From positions 18,390,408-18,454,407 of the forward strand of contig NC_092033.1 in assembly GCF_042242105.1 (NCBI RefSeq): a stretch of DNA of 64,000 nt, written 5' to 3'. The stretch is from Pempheris klunzingeri (taxonomy: Eukaryota > Chordata > Actinopteri > Acropomatiformes > Pempheridae). A program made the position numbers and the translations under genes. Below are positions 20,815 to 34,020 of the stretch, piece after piece. Every line of letters begins with the position of its first letter. Positions within the stretch are counted from its first letter, which is position 1. The notes beneath the pieces were generated by a model. The model was not told the origin of the DNA, ran no database searches, and saw nothing but the letters and a program-made list of their open reading frames with translations.

Positions 20815-23359
20815 CTTAAACCTCCACCTGTAATTTCTGCCCGACACCTGCAGCCACAGCCTCCACCTGCAGAATCTGCCAGATAACTGCAGGAGCAGCC
20901 TCCACCTGCAGATTCTAGCTTAGAATTACAGCTAAACATCCACATAGATTCTGCAAGAACAGTCACCTTCCTCCACCTGCAAATTCTTGCAGAAAGCTGC
21001 AACGAGACCCTCCACCTACAACTTCAGCCATCCACCACCGATTTCCTCTGTCAATCTGCTGCAAACAGCAAAAGCCTCCACCTGTAACCTCTGCCAGACA
21101 CCTGCAGCTACAGCCTCCACCTGCAGAATCTGACAGAAAGTTGCAGCCACAGCCTCCACCTGTAACCTCTGCCTGACACCTGAAGCCACAGCCTCCACCT
21201 GCAGATTCTGACACAAAGTTGCAGCAAAAGCCTCCATCTGTAAACTCAGACACAAACATGCAGCGACAGCCTCCACCTGCAGATTCTGACAGAAACTTGC
21301 ACCTTAAACCTCCACCTGTAATTTCTGCCCGACACCTGCAGCCACAGCCTCCACCTGCAGAATCTGCCAGAAAGTTGCAGCAAAAGCCTCCACCTGTAAC
21401 CTCTGCCTGACACCTGAAGCCACAGCCTCCACCTGCAGATTCTGACACAAAGTTGCAGCAAAAGCCTCCATCTGTAAACTCAGACACAAACATGCAGCGA
21501 CAGCCTCCACCTGCAGATTCTGACAGAAACTTGCACCTTAAACCTCCACCTGTAATTTCTGCCCGACACCTGCAGCCACAGCCTCCACCTGCAGATTCTG
21601 ACAGAAACTTGCACCTTAAACCTCCACCTGTAATTTCTGCCCGACACCTGCAGCCACAGCCTACACCTGCAGAATCTGTCAGAAAGTTGCACCTTAAACC
21701 TCCACCTGTAACCTCTGCCTGACACATGCAGCCACAGCCTCCACCTGCAGATTCTGACAGAAAGTTGCACCTTAAACCTCCACCTGTAATTTCTGCCCGA
21801 CACCTGCAGCCACAGCCTCCACCTGCAGAATCTGCCAGAAAGTTGCAGCAAAAGCCTCCACCTGTAACCTCTGCCAGATAACTGCAGGAGCAGCCTACAC
21901 CTGCAGATTCTAGCTTAGTATTACAGCTAAACATCCACATAGCTTCTGCAAGAACAGTCACCTTCCTCCACCTGCAAATTCTTGCAGAAAGCTGCAACGA
22001 GACCCTCCACCTACAACTTCAGCCATCCACCACCGATTTCCTCTGTCAATCTGCTGCAAACAGCAAAAGCCTCCACCTGTAACCTCTGCCAGACACCTGC
22101 AGCCACAGCCTCCACCTGCAGAATCTGACAGAAAGTTGCAGCCACAGCCTCCACCTGTGACCTCAGACAGACACATGCAGCGACAGCCTCCACCTGCAGA
22201 ATCTGACAAAGTAGCAGCATGAACCTCCACCTGTAACCTCTGCCCGACACCTACAGCCAAAGCCTCCACCTGTAACCTCTGCCCGACACCTACAGCCACA
22301 GCCTCCACCTGCAGAATCTGCCAGAAAGTTGCAGCTTAAACCTCCACCTGTAACCTCTGCTAGACACATGCAGCCACAGCCTCCACCTGCAGAATCTGCC
22401 AGAAAGTTGCAGCAAAAGCCTCCACCTGTAACCTCAGACAGACACATGCAGCCACAGCCTCCACCTGCCGAATCTGACAAAGTTGCAGCCACAACCTCCA
22501 CCTGTAACCTCTGCCCGACTCCTGCAGCCACAGCCTCCACCTGCAGATTCTCACTTAGAACTGCAGCCGAAACTCCACAACAGCATCTGCTAGAACAGTC
22601 ACAGCCTCCACCTGCAAATTCTATTAGCCAAAGCCTCCACCTGTAACCTCCGCCAGACACATGCAGCCACAGCCTCCACCTGCAGAATCTGTCAGAAAGT
22701 TGCACCTGTAACCTCCACCTGTAACCTCTGCCTGACACATGCAGCCACAGCCTCCACCTGCAGATTCTGACAGAAAGTTGCACCTTAAACCTCCACCTGT
22801 AATTTCTGGCCGACACCTGCAGCCACAGCCTCCACCTGCAGAATCTGCCAGAAAGTTGCAGCCAAAGCCTCTACCTGTAACCTCCGCCAGACACATGCAG
22901 CCACAGCCTCCACCTGCCGAATCTGACAAAGTAGCAGCATAAACCTCCACCTGTAACCTCTGCCCGACACCTACAGCCACAGCCTCCACCTGCAGAATTT
23001 GCCAGAAAGTTGCAGCTTAAACCTCCACCTGTAACCTCTGCTAGACACATGCAGCCACAGCCTCCACCTGCAGAATCTGCCAGAAAGTTGCAGCATAAAC
23101 CTCCACCTGTAACCTCTGCCCGACACCTACAGCCAAAGCCTCCACCTGTAACCTCTGCCCGACACCTACAGCCACAGCCTCCACCTGCAAAATCTGCCAG
23201 AAAGTTGCAGCAAAAGCCTTCACCTGTAACCTCTGCCAGATAACTGCAGGAGCAGCCTACACCTGCAGATTCTAGCTTAGAATTACAGCTAAACATCCAC
23301 ATAGCTTCTGCAAGAACAGTCACCTTCCTCCACCTGCAAATTCTTGCAGAAAGCTGCAA
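20815..23359. repeat. Tandem duplication in minisatellite B, copy 1 (2545 bp)
   Basis: This copy matches 23360-26216 at an offset of 2545 bp up to about 22690, then at 2857 bp. The private variant TTAGTATTACAG occurs in both copies (21914 and 24459). The junction at 23359/23360 joins delimiter sequence GCAGAAAGCTGCAAC to monomer sequence TTAAACCTCC, a hybrid seen nowhere else in the window, which marks the exchange point. Confidence 0.88.
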
Positions 23360-26216
23360 CTTAAACCTCCACCTGTAATTTCTGCCCGACACCTGCAGCC
23401 ACAGCCTCCACCTGCAGAATCTGCCAGATAACTGCAGGAGCAGCCTCCACCTGCAGATTCTAGCTTAGAATTACAGCTAAACATCCACATAGATTCTGCA
23501 AGAACAGTCACCTTCCTCCACCTGCAAATTCTTGCAGAAAGCTGCAACGAGACCCTCCACCTACAACTTCAGCCATCCACCACCGATTTCCTCTGTCAAT
23601 CTGCTGCAAACAGCAAAAGCCTCCACCTGTAACCTCTGCCAGACACCTGCAGCTACAGCCTCCACCTGCAGAATCTGACAGAAAGTTGCAGCCACAGCCT
23701 CCACCTGTAACCTCTGCCTGACACCTGAAGCCACAGCCTCCACCTGCAGATTCTGACACAAAGTTGCAGCAAAAGCCTCCATCTGTAAACTCAGACACAA
23801 ACATGCAGCGACAGCCTCCACCTGCAGATTCTGACAGAAACTTGCACCTTAAACCTCCACCTGTAATTTCTGCCCGACACCTGCAGCCACAGCCTCCACC
23901 TGCAGAATCTGCCAGAAAGTTGCAGCAAAAGCCTCCACCTGTAACCTCTGCCTGACACCTGAAGCCACAGCCTCCACCTGCAGATTCTGACACAAAGTTG
24001 CAGCAAAAGCCTCCATCTGTAAACTCAGACACAAACATGCAGCGACAGCCTCCACCTGCAGATTCTGACAGAAACTTGCACCTTAAACCTCCACCTGTAA
24101 TTTCTGCCCGACACCTGCAGCCACAGCCTCCACCTGCAGATTCTGACAGAAACTTGCACCTTAAACCTCCACCTGTAATTTCTGCCCGACACCTGCAGCC
24201 ACAGCCTCCACCTGCAGAATCTGTCAGAAAGTTGCACCTTAAACCTCCACCTGTAACCTCTGCCTGACACATGCAGCCACAGCCTCCACCTGCAGATTCT
24301 GACAGAAAGTTGCACCTTAAACCTCCACCTGTAATTTCTGCCCGACACCTGCAGCCACAGCCTCCACCTGCAGAATCTGCCAGAAAGTTGCAGCAAAAGC
24401 CTCCACCTGTAACCTCTGCCAGATAACTGCAGGAGCAGCCTACACCTGCAGATTCTAGCTTAGTATTACAGCTAAACATCCACATAGCTTCTGCAAGAAC
24501 AGTCACCTTCCTCCACCTGCAAATTCTTGCAGAAAGCTGCAACGAGACCCTCCACCTACAACTTCAGCCATCCACCACCGATTTCCTCTGTCAATCTGCT
24601 GCAAACAGCAAAAGCCTCCACCTGTAACCTCTGCCAGACACCTGCAGCCACAGCCTCCACCTGCAGAATCTGACAGAAAGTTGCAGCCACAGCCTCCACC
24701 TGTGACCTCAGACAGACACATGCAGCGACAGCCTCCACCTGCAGAATCTGACAAAGTAGCAGCATGAACCTCCACCTGTAACCTCTGCCCGACACCTACA
24801 GCCAAAGCCTCCACCTGTAACCTCTGCCCGACACCTACAGCCACAGCCTCCACCTGCAGAATCTGCCAGAAAGTTGCAGCTTAAACCTCCACCTGTAACC
24901 TCTGCTAGACACATGCAGCCACAGCCTCCACCTGCAGAATCTGCCAGAAAGTTGCAGCAAAAGCCTCCACCTGTAACCTCAGACAGACACATGCAGCCAC
25001 AGCCTCCACCTGCCGAATCTGACAAAGTTGCAGCCACAACCTCCACCTGTAACCTCTGCCCGACTCCTGCAGCCACAGCCTCCACCTGCAGATTCTCACT
25101 TAGAACTGCAGCCGAAACTCCACAACAGCATCTGCTAGAACAGTCACAGCCTCCACCTGCAAATTCTATTAGCCAAAGCCTCCACCTGTAACCTCCGCCA
25201 GACACATGCAGCCACAGCCTCCACCTGCAGAATCTGACAGAAAGTTGCAGCATAAACCTCCACCTGTAACCTTTGCCCGACACCTGCAGCCACAGCCTCC
25301 ATCTGCAGAATCTGACAGAAAGTTGCAACTTAAACCTCCACCTGTAACCTCTGCCTGACACCTGAAGCCACAGCCTCCACCTGCAGATTCTGACACAAAG
25401 TTGCAGCAAAAGCCTCCATCTGTAAACTCAGACACAAACATGCAGCGACAGCCTCCACCTGCAGATTCTGACAGAAACTTGCACCTTAAACCTCCACCTG
25501 TAATTTCTGCCCGACACCTGCAGCCACAGCCTCCACCTGCAGAATCTGTCAGAAAGTTGCACCTGTAACCTCCACCTGTAACCTCTGCCTGACACATGCA
25601 GCCACAGCCTCCACCTGCAGATTCTGACAGAAAGTTGCACCTTAAACCTCCACCTGTAATTTCTGGCCGACACCTGCAGCCACAGCCTCCACCTGCAGAA
25701 TCTGCCAGAAAGTTGCAGCCAAAGCCTCTACCTGTAACCTCCGCCAGACACATGCAGCCACAGCCTCCACCTGCCGAATCTGACAAAGTAGCAGCATAAA
25801 CCTCCACCTGTAACCTCTGCCCGACACCTACAGCCACAGCCTCCACCTGCAGAATTTGCCAGAAAGTTGCAGCTTAAACCTCCACCTGTAACCTCTGCTA
25901 GACACATGCAGCCACAGCCTCCACCTGCAGAATCTGCCAGAAAGTTGCAGCATAAACCTCCACCTGTAACCTCTGCCCGACACCTACAGCCAAAGCCTCC
26001 ACCTGTAACCTCTGCCCGACACCTACAGCCACAGCCTCCACCTGCAAAATCTGCCAGAAAGTTGCAGCAAAAGCCTTCACCTGTAACCTCTGCCAGATAA
26101 CTGCAGGAGCAGCCTACACCTGCAGATTCTAGCTTAGAATTACAGCTAAACATCCACATAGCTTCTGCAAGAACAGTCACCTTCCTCCACCTGCAAATTC
26201 TTGCAGAAAGCTGCAA
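23360..26216. repeat. Tandem duplication in minisatellite B, copy 2 (2857 bp)
   Basis: Second copy of 20815-23359. It has 312 bp more (8 x 39, about 25236-25547), a whole-monomer gain here or loss in copy 1. Apart from that the copies differ at very few bases (for instance CCTACACC at 21660 against CCTCCACC at 24205). Confidence 0.88.
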
Positions 26217-29200
26217 CGAGACCCTCCACCTACAACTTCAGCCATCCACCACTGATTTCCTCTGTCAATCTGCTGCAAACAGCAAAAGCCTCCACCTGTA
26301 ACCTCTGCCAGACACCTGCAGCCACAGCCTCCACCTGCAGAATCTGACAGAAAGTTGCAGCCACAGCCTCCACCTGCGACCTCAGACAGACACATGCAGC
26401 GACAGCCTCCACCTGCGGAATCTGACAAAGTAGCAGCATAAACCTCCACCTGTAACCTCTGCCCGACACCTACAGCCAAAGCCTCCACCTGTAACCTCTG
26501 CCCGACACCTACAGCCACAGCCTCCACCTGCAGAATCTGCCAGAAAGTTGCAGCTTAAACCTCCACCTGTAACCTCTGCTAGACACATGCAGCCACAGCC
26601 TCCACTTGCAGAATCTGCCAGAAAGTTGCAGCAAAAGCCTCCACCTGTAACCTCAGACAGACACATGCAGCCACAGCCTCCACCTGCCGAATCTGACAGA
26701 AAATTGCTGCTTAAACCTCCACCTGTAACCTCTTCTAGACACATGCAGCCACAGCCTCCACCTGCAGAATCTGCCAGAAAGTTGCAGCAAAAGCCTCCAT
26801 CTGTAACCTCAGACAGACACATGCAGCCACAGTCTCAACCTGCAGATTCTGACACAAAGTTGCTGCTTAAACCTCCACCTGTAACCTCCGCCAGACACAT
26901 GCAGCCACAGCCTCCACCTGCGGAATCTGACAAAGTAGCAGCATAAACCTCCACCTGTAACCTCTGCCCGACACCTATAGCCAAAGCCTCCACCTGTAAC
27001 CTCTGCCCGACACCTACAGCCACAGCCTCCACCTGCAGAATCTGCCAGAAAGTTGCAGCTTAAACCTCCACCTGTAACCTCTGCTAGACACATGCAGCCA
27101 CAGCCTCCACTTGCAGAATCTGCCAGAAAGTTGCAGCAAAAGCCTCCACCTGTAACCTCAGACAGACACATGCAGCCATAGCCTCCACCTGCCGAATCTG
27201 ACAGAAAATTGCTGCTTAAACCTCCACCTGTAACCTCTTCTAGACACATGCAGCCACAGCCTCCACCTGCAGATCCTGACAGAAAGTTGCAGCATAAACC
27301 TCCACCTGTAACCTTTGCCCGACTCCTGCAGCCACAGCCTCCACCTGCAGATTCTCACTTAGAACTGCAGCCGAAACTCCACAACAGCATCTGCTAGAAC
27401 AGTCACAGCCTCCACCTGCAAATTCTATTAGCCAAAGCCTCCACCTGTAACCTCCACCAGACACATGCAGCCACAGCCTCCACCTGCAGAATCTGACAGA
27501 AAGTTGCAGCATAAACCTCCACCTGTAATCTTTGCCTGACACCTGAAGCCACAGCCTCCACCTGCAGATTCTGACACAAAGTTGCAGCAAAAGCCTCCAT
27601 CTGTAAACTCAGACACAAACATGCAGCCACAGCCTCCACCTGCAGAATCTGTCAGAAAGTTGCACCTTAAACCTCCACCTGTAACCTCTGCCTGACACAT
27701 GCAGCCACAGCCTCCACCTGCAGAATCTGCCAGAAAGTTGCAACAAAAGCCTCCACCTGTAACCTCTGCCAGATAACTGCAGGAGCAGCCTACACCTGCA
27801 GATTCTAGCTTAGAATTACAGCTAAACATCCCCATAGCTTCTGCAAGAACAGTCACCTTCCTCCACCTGCAAATTCTTGCAGAAAGCTGCAACGAGACCC
27901 TCCACCTACAACTTCAGCCATCCACCACCGATTTCCTCTGTCAATCTGCTGCAAACAGCAAAAGCCTCCACCTGTAACCTCTGCCAGACACCTGCAGCCA
28001 CAGCCTCCACCTGCAGAATCTGACAGAAAGTTGCAGCCACAGCCTCCACCTGTGACCTCAGACAGACGCATGCAGCGACAGCCTCCACCTGCGGAATCTG
28101 ACAAAGTAGCAGCTTAAACCTCCACCTGTAACCTCTGCCCGACACCTACAGCCAAAGCCTCCACCTGTAACCTCAGACAGACGCATGCAGCGACAGCCTC
28201 CACCTGCGGAATCTGACAAAGTAGCAGCATAAACCTCCACCTGTAACCTCTGCCCAACACCTACAGCCAAAGCCTCCACCTGTAACCTCTGCCCGACACC
28301 TACAGCCACAGCCTCCACCTGCAGAATCTGAAAGAAAGTTGCAGCTTAAACCTCCACCTGTAACCTCTGCTAGACACATGCAGCCACAGCCTCCACCTGC
28401 AGAATCTGACAGAAAGTTGCAGCATAAACCTCCACCTGTAACCTCTGCCCGACACCTACAGCCAAAGCCTCCACCTGTAACCTCTGCCCGACACCTACAG
28501 CCACAGCCTCCACCTGCAGAATCTGCCAGAAGGTTGCATCTTAAACCTCCACCTGTAACCTCTGCTAGACACATGCAGCCACAGCCTCCACTTGCAGAAT
28601 CTGCCAGAAAGTTGCAGCAAAAGCCTCCACCTGTAAGCTCAGACAGACACATGCAGCCACAGCCTCCACCTGCCGAATCTGACAGAAAGTTGCTGCTTAA
28701 ACCTCCACCTGTAACCTCTTCTAGACACATGCAGCCAAAGCCTCCACCTGCAGATCCTGACAGAAAGTTGCAGCATAAACCTCCACCTGTAACCTTTGCC
28801 CGACTCCTGCAGCCACAGCCTCCACCTGCAGATTCTCACTTAGAACTGCAGCTGAAACTCCACAACAGCATCTGCTAGAACAGTCACAGCCTCCACCTGC
28901 AAATTCTATTAGCCAAAGCCTCCACCTGTAACCTCCGCCAGACACATGCAGCCACAGCCTCCACCTGCAGAATCTGACAGAAAGTTGCAGCATAAACCTC
29001 CACCTGTAACCTTTGCCCGACACCTGCAGCCATAGCCTCCATCTGCAGAATCTGACAGAAAGTTGCAGCTTAAACCTCCACCTCTGACCTCTGCCTGACA
29101 CCTGAAGCCACAGCCTCCACCTGCAGATTCTGACACAAAGTTGCAGCAAAAGCCTCCACCTGTAAACTCAGACACAAACATGCAGCGACAGCCTCCACCT

Positions 29201-30565
29201 GCAGATTCTGACAGAAAGTTGCACCTTAAACCTCCACCTGTAATTTCTGCCCGACACCTGCAGCCACAGCCTCCACCTGCAGAATCTGCCAGAAAGTTGC
29301 AGCAAAAGCCTCCACCTGTAACCTCTGCCAGATAACTGCAGGAGCAGCCTCCACCTGCAGATTCTAGCTTAGAATTACAGCTAAACATCCACATAGCTTC
29401 TGCAAGAACAGTCACCTTCCTCCACCTGCAAATTCTTGCAGAAAGCTGCAACGAGACCCTCCACCTACAACTTCAGCCATCCACCGCCGATTTCCTCTGT
29501 CAATCTGCTGCAAACAGCAAAAGCCTCCACCTGTAACCTCTGCCAGACACCTGCAGCCACAGCCTCCACCTGCAGAATCTGACAGAAAGTTGCAGCCACA
29601 GCCTCCACCTGCGACCTCAGACAGACACATGCAGCGACAGCCTCCACCTGCGGAATCTGACAAAGTAGCAGCATAAACCTCCACCTGTAACCTCTGCCCG
29701 ACACCTACAGCCAAAGCCTCCACCTGTAACCTCTGCCCGACACCTACAGCCACAGCCTCCACCTGCAGAATCTGCCAGAAAGTTGCAGCTTAAACCTCCA
29801 CCTGTAACCTCTGCTAGACACATGCAGCCACAGCCTCCACTTGCAGAATCTGCCAGAAAGTTGCAGCAAAAGCCTCCACCTGTAACCTCAGACAGACACA
29901 TGCAGCCACAGCCTCCACCTGCCGAATCTGACAGAAAATTGCTGCTTAAACCTCCACCTGTAACCTCTTCTAGACACATGCAGCCACAGCCTCCACCTGC
30001 AGATCCTGACAGAAAGTTGCAGCATAAACCTCCACCTGTAACCTTTGCCCGACTCCTGCAGCCACAGCCTCCACCTGCAGATTCTCACTTAGAACTGCAG
30101 CCGAAACTCCACAACAGCATCTGCTAGAACAGTCACAGCCTCCACCTGCAAATTCTATTAGCCAAAGCCTCCACCTGTAACCTCCGCCAGACACATGCAG
30201 CCACAGCCTCCACCTGCAGAATCTGACAGAAAGTTGCAGCATAAACCTCCACCTGTAACCTTTGCCCGACACCTGCAGCCATAGCCTCCATCTGCAGAAT
30301 CTGACAGGAAGTTGCAGCTTAAACCTCCACCTGTAACCTCTGCCTGACACCTGAAGCCACAGCCTCCACCTGCAGATTCTGACACAAAGTTGCAGCAAAA
30401 GCCTCCACCTGTAACTTCTGCCAAAAAACATGCAGTCACAGCCTCCACCTGCAAATTCCTGCAGCCACAGCACATCCTCCTCCTGCAGAATCTGAACCTC
30501 CACCAACTTCCTCTTCCATTCACCTACAGTCAACACCTCCACTTGATGATTCTGCCACAGCCTGA

Positions 30566-31162
30566 AACTCCACCTATAGCCTGAGTCAGCAACCTACACC
30601 TCTTCCTCCAGTCAGCCCATACCTCGCCTACAATCCCTACCAGCAGTCTGCACCTCTGCCTCCCCTTAGAGATCATGGCAGCATCACCCTGAGCACCCAC
30701 CTCTGCCTCTGATAGCTAGGTGAAAACTTCACCTGCAACCCCTGGCATCCTCCCCTTGCAGGTAAGTACAGTTCCATTCCTGTCTTCCTGCCTACATTAG
30801 GCACGTTTTACTCTAGCAGCCTCTGCCTGCAGCCTGCAACCCCTTTCATTCACTTCTCCATTCTGCCAGGTAGCTGCAAACAACAGTTCCTGTCCTGAGA
30901 CACTACGTCAGCCGCCATCCATCAACTCCAGCACCAGCCTCAAACTCTAGCTCCTGCCAGATGTGCTATGCCTTCGCTTCAACCTCCAGACTTTTAAAAA
31001 TGTTTTAATTTTTTATTTTATTTAGATTTTTTTTTACAGCTTTTATTTATGCTTTGATACAGTGAGCTGTGCTTGTTCTATTAACCTTTCGCTGTTGGTT
31101 AATAAAGTGACTGCATGAATCCATTTCTGCAGCTGTCAGATGAGTCACAAGTACATCATATA
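30566..31162 (+). other. Spacer after minisatellite B, left part
   Basis: Counterpart of 14049-14640: proline-rich remnant, donor-like CAG|GTAAGT at 30759-30767, T-rich tract, and AATAAA at 31101-31106. About 40 bp present in copy 1 near 13910-13960 are missing here before the remnant, so the minisatellite frame enters it out of phase. The TA at 31161-31162 is the Tc1 target site. Confidence 0.5.
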
Positions 31163-31259
31163 CAGGTGCTGGTCATATAATTAGAATATCATGAAAAAGT
31201 TTATTTATTTCAGTAATTCCATTCAAAAAGTGAAATTTGTATATTATATTCATTCATTA

Positions 31260-31577
31260 GACTTAGACTTAGACTTCTTTATTTTATCCCCCATAGGGGG
31301 AAATTTTCTTGTTACAGCAGCAACAATATAAACAGGGAGAGTGAAAGAAACAAAGCAATAGAAAAGACAAAAAATAGCAAATATAAATATAAATATAAAT
31401 ATATGGATTGTGATGAAATGAAATAAATATTTACACCATAGGATATTTACACTTTAGACAGGAATGGAATGACATGGATGGTAGGCAGTATATTAACATC
31501 AGCTAGTGATGCTGGTGTTATAGAGTCTGATGGCTGATGGGAGAAATGACCTGCGGTAGCGTTCCTTCTTGCAGGGT
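31260..31577 (-). mobile_element. 5'-truncated LINE inserted in the left Tc1 terminal repeat
   Basis: Read on minus, this is the last 320 bp or so of the same LINE family as 59981-61859: the end of the reverse-transcriptase frame (GCAAGAAGGAACGCTACCGC), the AT-rich ATTTATA run, CCCCCTATGGGGGATAAAAT, then the tail GTCTAAGTCTAAGTCTAA. It splits CATTCATTACACACAGACTG, which is intact in the right terminal repeat (about 32410-32430). A 3-bp TTA repeat may be the target duplication. Confidence 0.9.
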
Positions 31578-31770
31578 TACACACAGACTGATATATTTCA
31601 AGTGTTTATTTCTTTTACTTTTGATGATTATAACTGACAACTAATGAAAAACCCAAATTCAGTATCTCAGAAAATTAGTATATTACTTAAGACTGATACA
31701 AAAAAAAGATTTCTAGAAATGTTGGCCAACTGAAAGGTATGAACATGAAAAGTATGAGCATGTACAGCAC

Positions 31771-32194
31771 TCAATACTTAGTTGGGGCTCCTTTGGCCTG
31801 AATTACTGCAGCAATGCGGCGTGGCATGGAGTCGATCAGTCTTTGGCACTGCTCAGGTGTTGTGAGAGCCCAGGTTGCTCTGATAGTGGCCTTCAGCTCT
31901 TCTGCATTGTTGGGTCTGGTGTATCGCATTTTCCTCTTCACAATACCCCATAGATTTTCTATGGGATTAAGGTCAGGCGAGTTTGCTGGTCAATTAAGAA
32001 CTGGTCCTTAAACCAGGTACTGGTAGCTTTGGCACTGTGTGCAGGTGCCAAGTCCTGTTGGAAAATGAAATCTGCATCTCCATAAAGTTGGTCAGCAGCA
32101 GGAAGCATGAAGTGCTCAAAAACTTCCTGGTAGACGGCTGCAAGGTGTCAATGGTTATCTTTTGGACAACTGTCAGGTCAGCAGTCTTCCCCAT
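31771..32194 (-). pseudogene. Tc1 transposase remnant
   Basis: The start is kept (MGKTADLTVVQK, from 32194), and a fusion near 32140 joins it to the C-terminal part, which includes sequence for the second catalytic Asp region (DADFIFQQDLAPAH in relatives) and the DLNPIENLWG region. Most of the paired DNA-binding domain and the first catalytic Asp are deleted. A further loss of about 10 bp near 31995 shifts the frame. About 140 codons' worth remain, against roughly 340 in intact relatives. Confidence 0.85.
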
Positions 32195-32512
32195 GATTGT
32201 GTAGCCTACAGAATTAGACTGAGAGACCATTTAAAGGCCTTTGCAGGTGTTTTGAGTTAATTAGCTGATTAGAGTGTGGCACCAGGTGTCTTCAATATTG
32301 AACCTTTCCACAATATTCTAATTTTCTGAGATACTGAATTTGGGTTTTTCATTAGTTGTCAGTTATAATCATCAAAATTAAAAGAAATAAACACTTGAAA
32401 TATATCAGTCTGTGTGTAATGAATGAATATAATATACAAATTTCACTTTTTGAATGGAATTACTGAAATAAATCAACTTTTTCATGATATTCTAATATAT
32501 GACCAGCACCTG

Positions 32513-32733
32513 TATGTTAAGTGTATCAGTATATAAGACATACCTTAAAGGTCCCCTATTCTGCTCATTTTCAGGTTCATACTTGTATTTGGAGGTCCTC
32601 CGAAGAACAGGTTTACATGGTTTAACGTTCAGAAAACACATTATTTGATGTGTACGATGCAGTATGTAGGATTTAATTTAACCTTGTAGTAAAGTTGCAG
32701 ATTGCAACCATGGTTTATGGTGAATATAGGCGG
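32513..32733. other. Spacer after minisatellite B, right part
   Basis: Resumes the spacer after the Tc1 element, matching 14643-14864. It contains the MITE-like fragment (32544-32642). Confidence 0.75.
32544..32642. mobile_element. Dispersed MITE-like fish repeat fragment (mega-unit 2)
   Basis: Same fragment as 14675-14772, with an identical left end. Confidence 0.55.
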
Positions 32734-32761
32734 CGAATCCTAGCCACTAGACCATCAGGGA
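32734..32761 (-). pseudogene. tRNA-Glu 5' fragment at the left edge of array 2
   Basis: Same breakpoint and length as 14865-14892. Confidence 0.85.
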
Positions 32762-33115
32762 GGAGTTGATGTGCTTCCTGAGGACGCTAAAGTGAATGAA
32801 AAATGATTACCCTCCCTAAAGCTTGGCTTCCTTGTTTGTCTCACCTGAATAAACTCTTCTTTGCCACAGGCAATTTAATGTGCTTTGATGACAAATTATT
32901 CAGTCTTTTGAAAACAGTAAAACATATTGTCACAGACTTTTGGACAAACCGTCAGTGGCACTTGACGGATGCGATAATTCGGAGACTTGGGCTGCTTGCA
33001 GTTCCTTTAGAAAGGTTATTCAGTCTTACTGAAACAACTTTCCAACCTTTGTTCTGGTACTTCTTGGCTAGAAGACCGACCTCAGGTACAAGTTCATGAG
33101 ACAGCTAAAGCCACA

Positions 33116-33187
33116 TTCCCTGACCGGGAATCGAACCCGGGCCGCGGCGGTGAAAGCGCCGAATCCTAGCCACTAGACCATCAGGGA
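33116..33187 (-). tRNA. tRNA-Glu (TTC)
   Basis: Full-length gene identical to the consensus at 15673. Confidence 0.95.
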
Positions 33188-33529
33188 GGAGCTGATGTGC
33201 TTCCTGAGGACGCTAAAGTGAATGAAAAATGATCACCCTCCCTAAAGCTTGGCTTCCTTGTTTGTCTCACCTGAATAAACTCTTCTTTGCCACAAGCAAT
33301 TTAATGTGCTTTGATGACAAATTATTCAGTCTTTTGAAAATAGTAAAACACATTGTCACAGACTTTTGGACAAACCGTCAGTGGCACTTGACAGATGCGA
33401 TAATTCGGAGACTTGGGCCTTTCGAAAGGTTATTCAGTCTTACTGAAACAACTTTCCAACCTTTGTTCTGGTACTTCTTGGCTAGAAGACCGACCTCAGG
33501 TACAAGTTCATGAGACAGCTAAAGCCACG

Positions 33530-33601
33530 TTCCCTGACCGGGAATCGAACCCCGGCCGCGGCGGTGAGAGCGCCGAATCCTAGCCACTAGACCATCAGGG
33601 A
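33530..33601 (-). tRNA. tRNA-Glu (CTC), one T-stem mismatch
   Basis: A change in the T arm (GGCCGGGGTTCG) gives a G-G mismatch at pair 50-64. The boxes and the acceptor stem are intact; folding may be slightly weakened. Confidence 0.88.
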
Positions 33602-33948
33602 GGAGCTGATGTGCTTCCTGAGGACGCTAAAGTGAATGAAAAATGATCACCCTCCCTAAAGCTTGGCTTCCTTGTTTGTCTCACCTTCATAAACTCTTCT
33701 TTGCCACAAGCAATTTAATGTGCTTTGATGACAAATTATTCAGTCTTTTGAAAATAGTAAAACACATTGTCACAGACTTTTGGACAAACCGTCAGTGGCA
33801 CTTGAGAGATGCGATAATTCGGAGACTTGGGCTGCTTGCAGTTCCTTTAGAAAGGTTATTCAGTCTTACTGAAACAACTTTCCAACCTTTGTTCTGGTAC
33901 TTCTTGGCTAGAAGACCGACCTCAGGTACAAGTTCATGAGACAGAACA

Positions 33949-34020
33949 TTCCCTGACCGGGAATCGAACCCGGGCCGCAGCGGTGAGAGCGCCGAATCCT
34001 AGCCACTAGACCATCAGGGA
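33949..34020 (-). tRNA. tRNA-Glu (CTC)
   Basis: Has a G-U wobble in the anticodon stem (pair 28-42). The sequence before it lacks CTAAAGC, the 7-bp deletion that shortens this unit to 419 bp. Confidence 0.92.

Larger units (their letters stand above)
19810..30565. repeat. Minisatellite B: 39-bp monomers, 10.8 kb
   Basis: Same monomers, delimiters and edges as minisatellite A, but a different internal order and number. It begins with the divergent first monomer after TAG and ends with CTTGATGATTCTGCCACAG and TGA (30563-30565). The longest minus-strand frames are 344 codons (20963-21997 and 23508-24542), and these two are duplicates of each other. Confidence 0.93.
31163..32512 (-). mobile_element. 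Tc1-like DNA transposon, internally deleted and interrupted by a LINE
   Basis: Both ends carry the inverted terminal repeat beginning CAGGTGCTGGTCATAT, flanked by TA on each side (31161-31162 and 32513-32514). The terminal repeats are long, roughly 200 bp, with inner matches such as AAATTCAGTATCTCAGAAAA. Without the LINE insertion the element is about 1.03 kb, against about 1.6 kb for intact relatives, and the loss falls in the transposase gene. The matching site is empty in mega-units 1 (CATATATGTTAAG near 14640) and 3 (near 54596). It cannot move by its own enzyme, but both ends look usable in trans. Confidence 0.95.

Noticed and set aside
31814-32011. 65-codon plus-strand frame
   Set aside because: It is antisense to the C-terminal part of the Tc1 transposase remnant.
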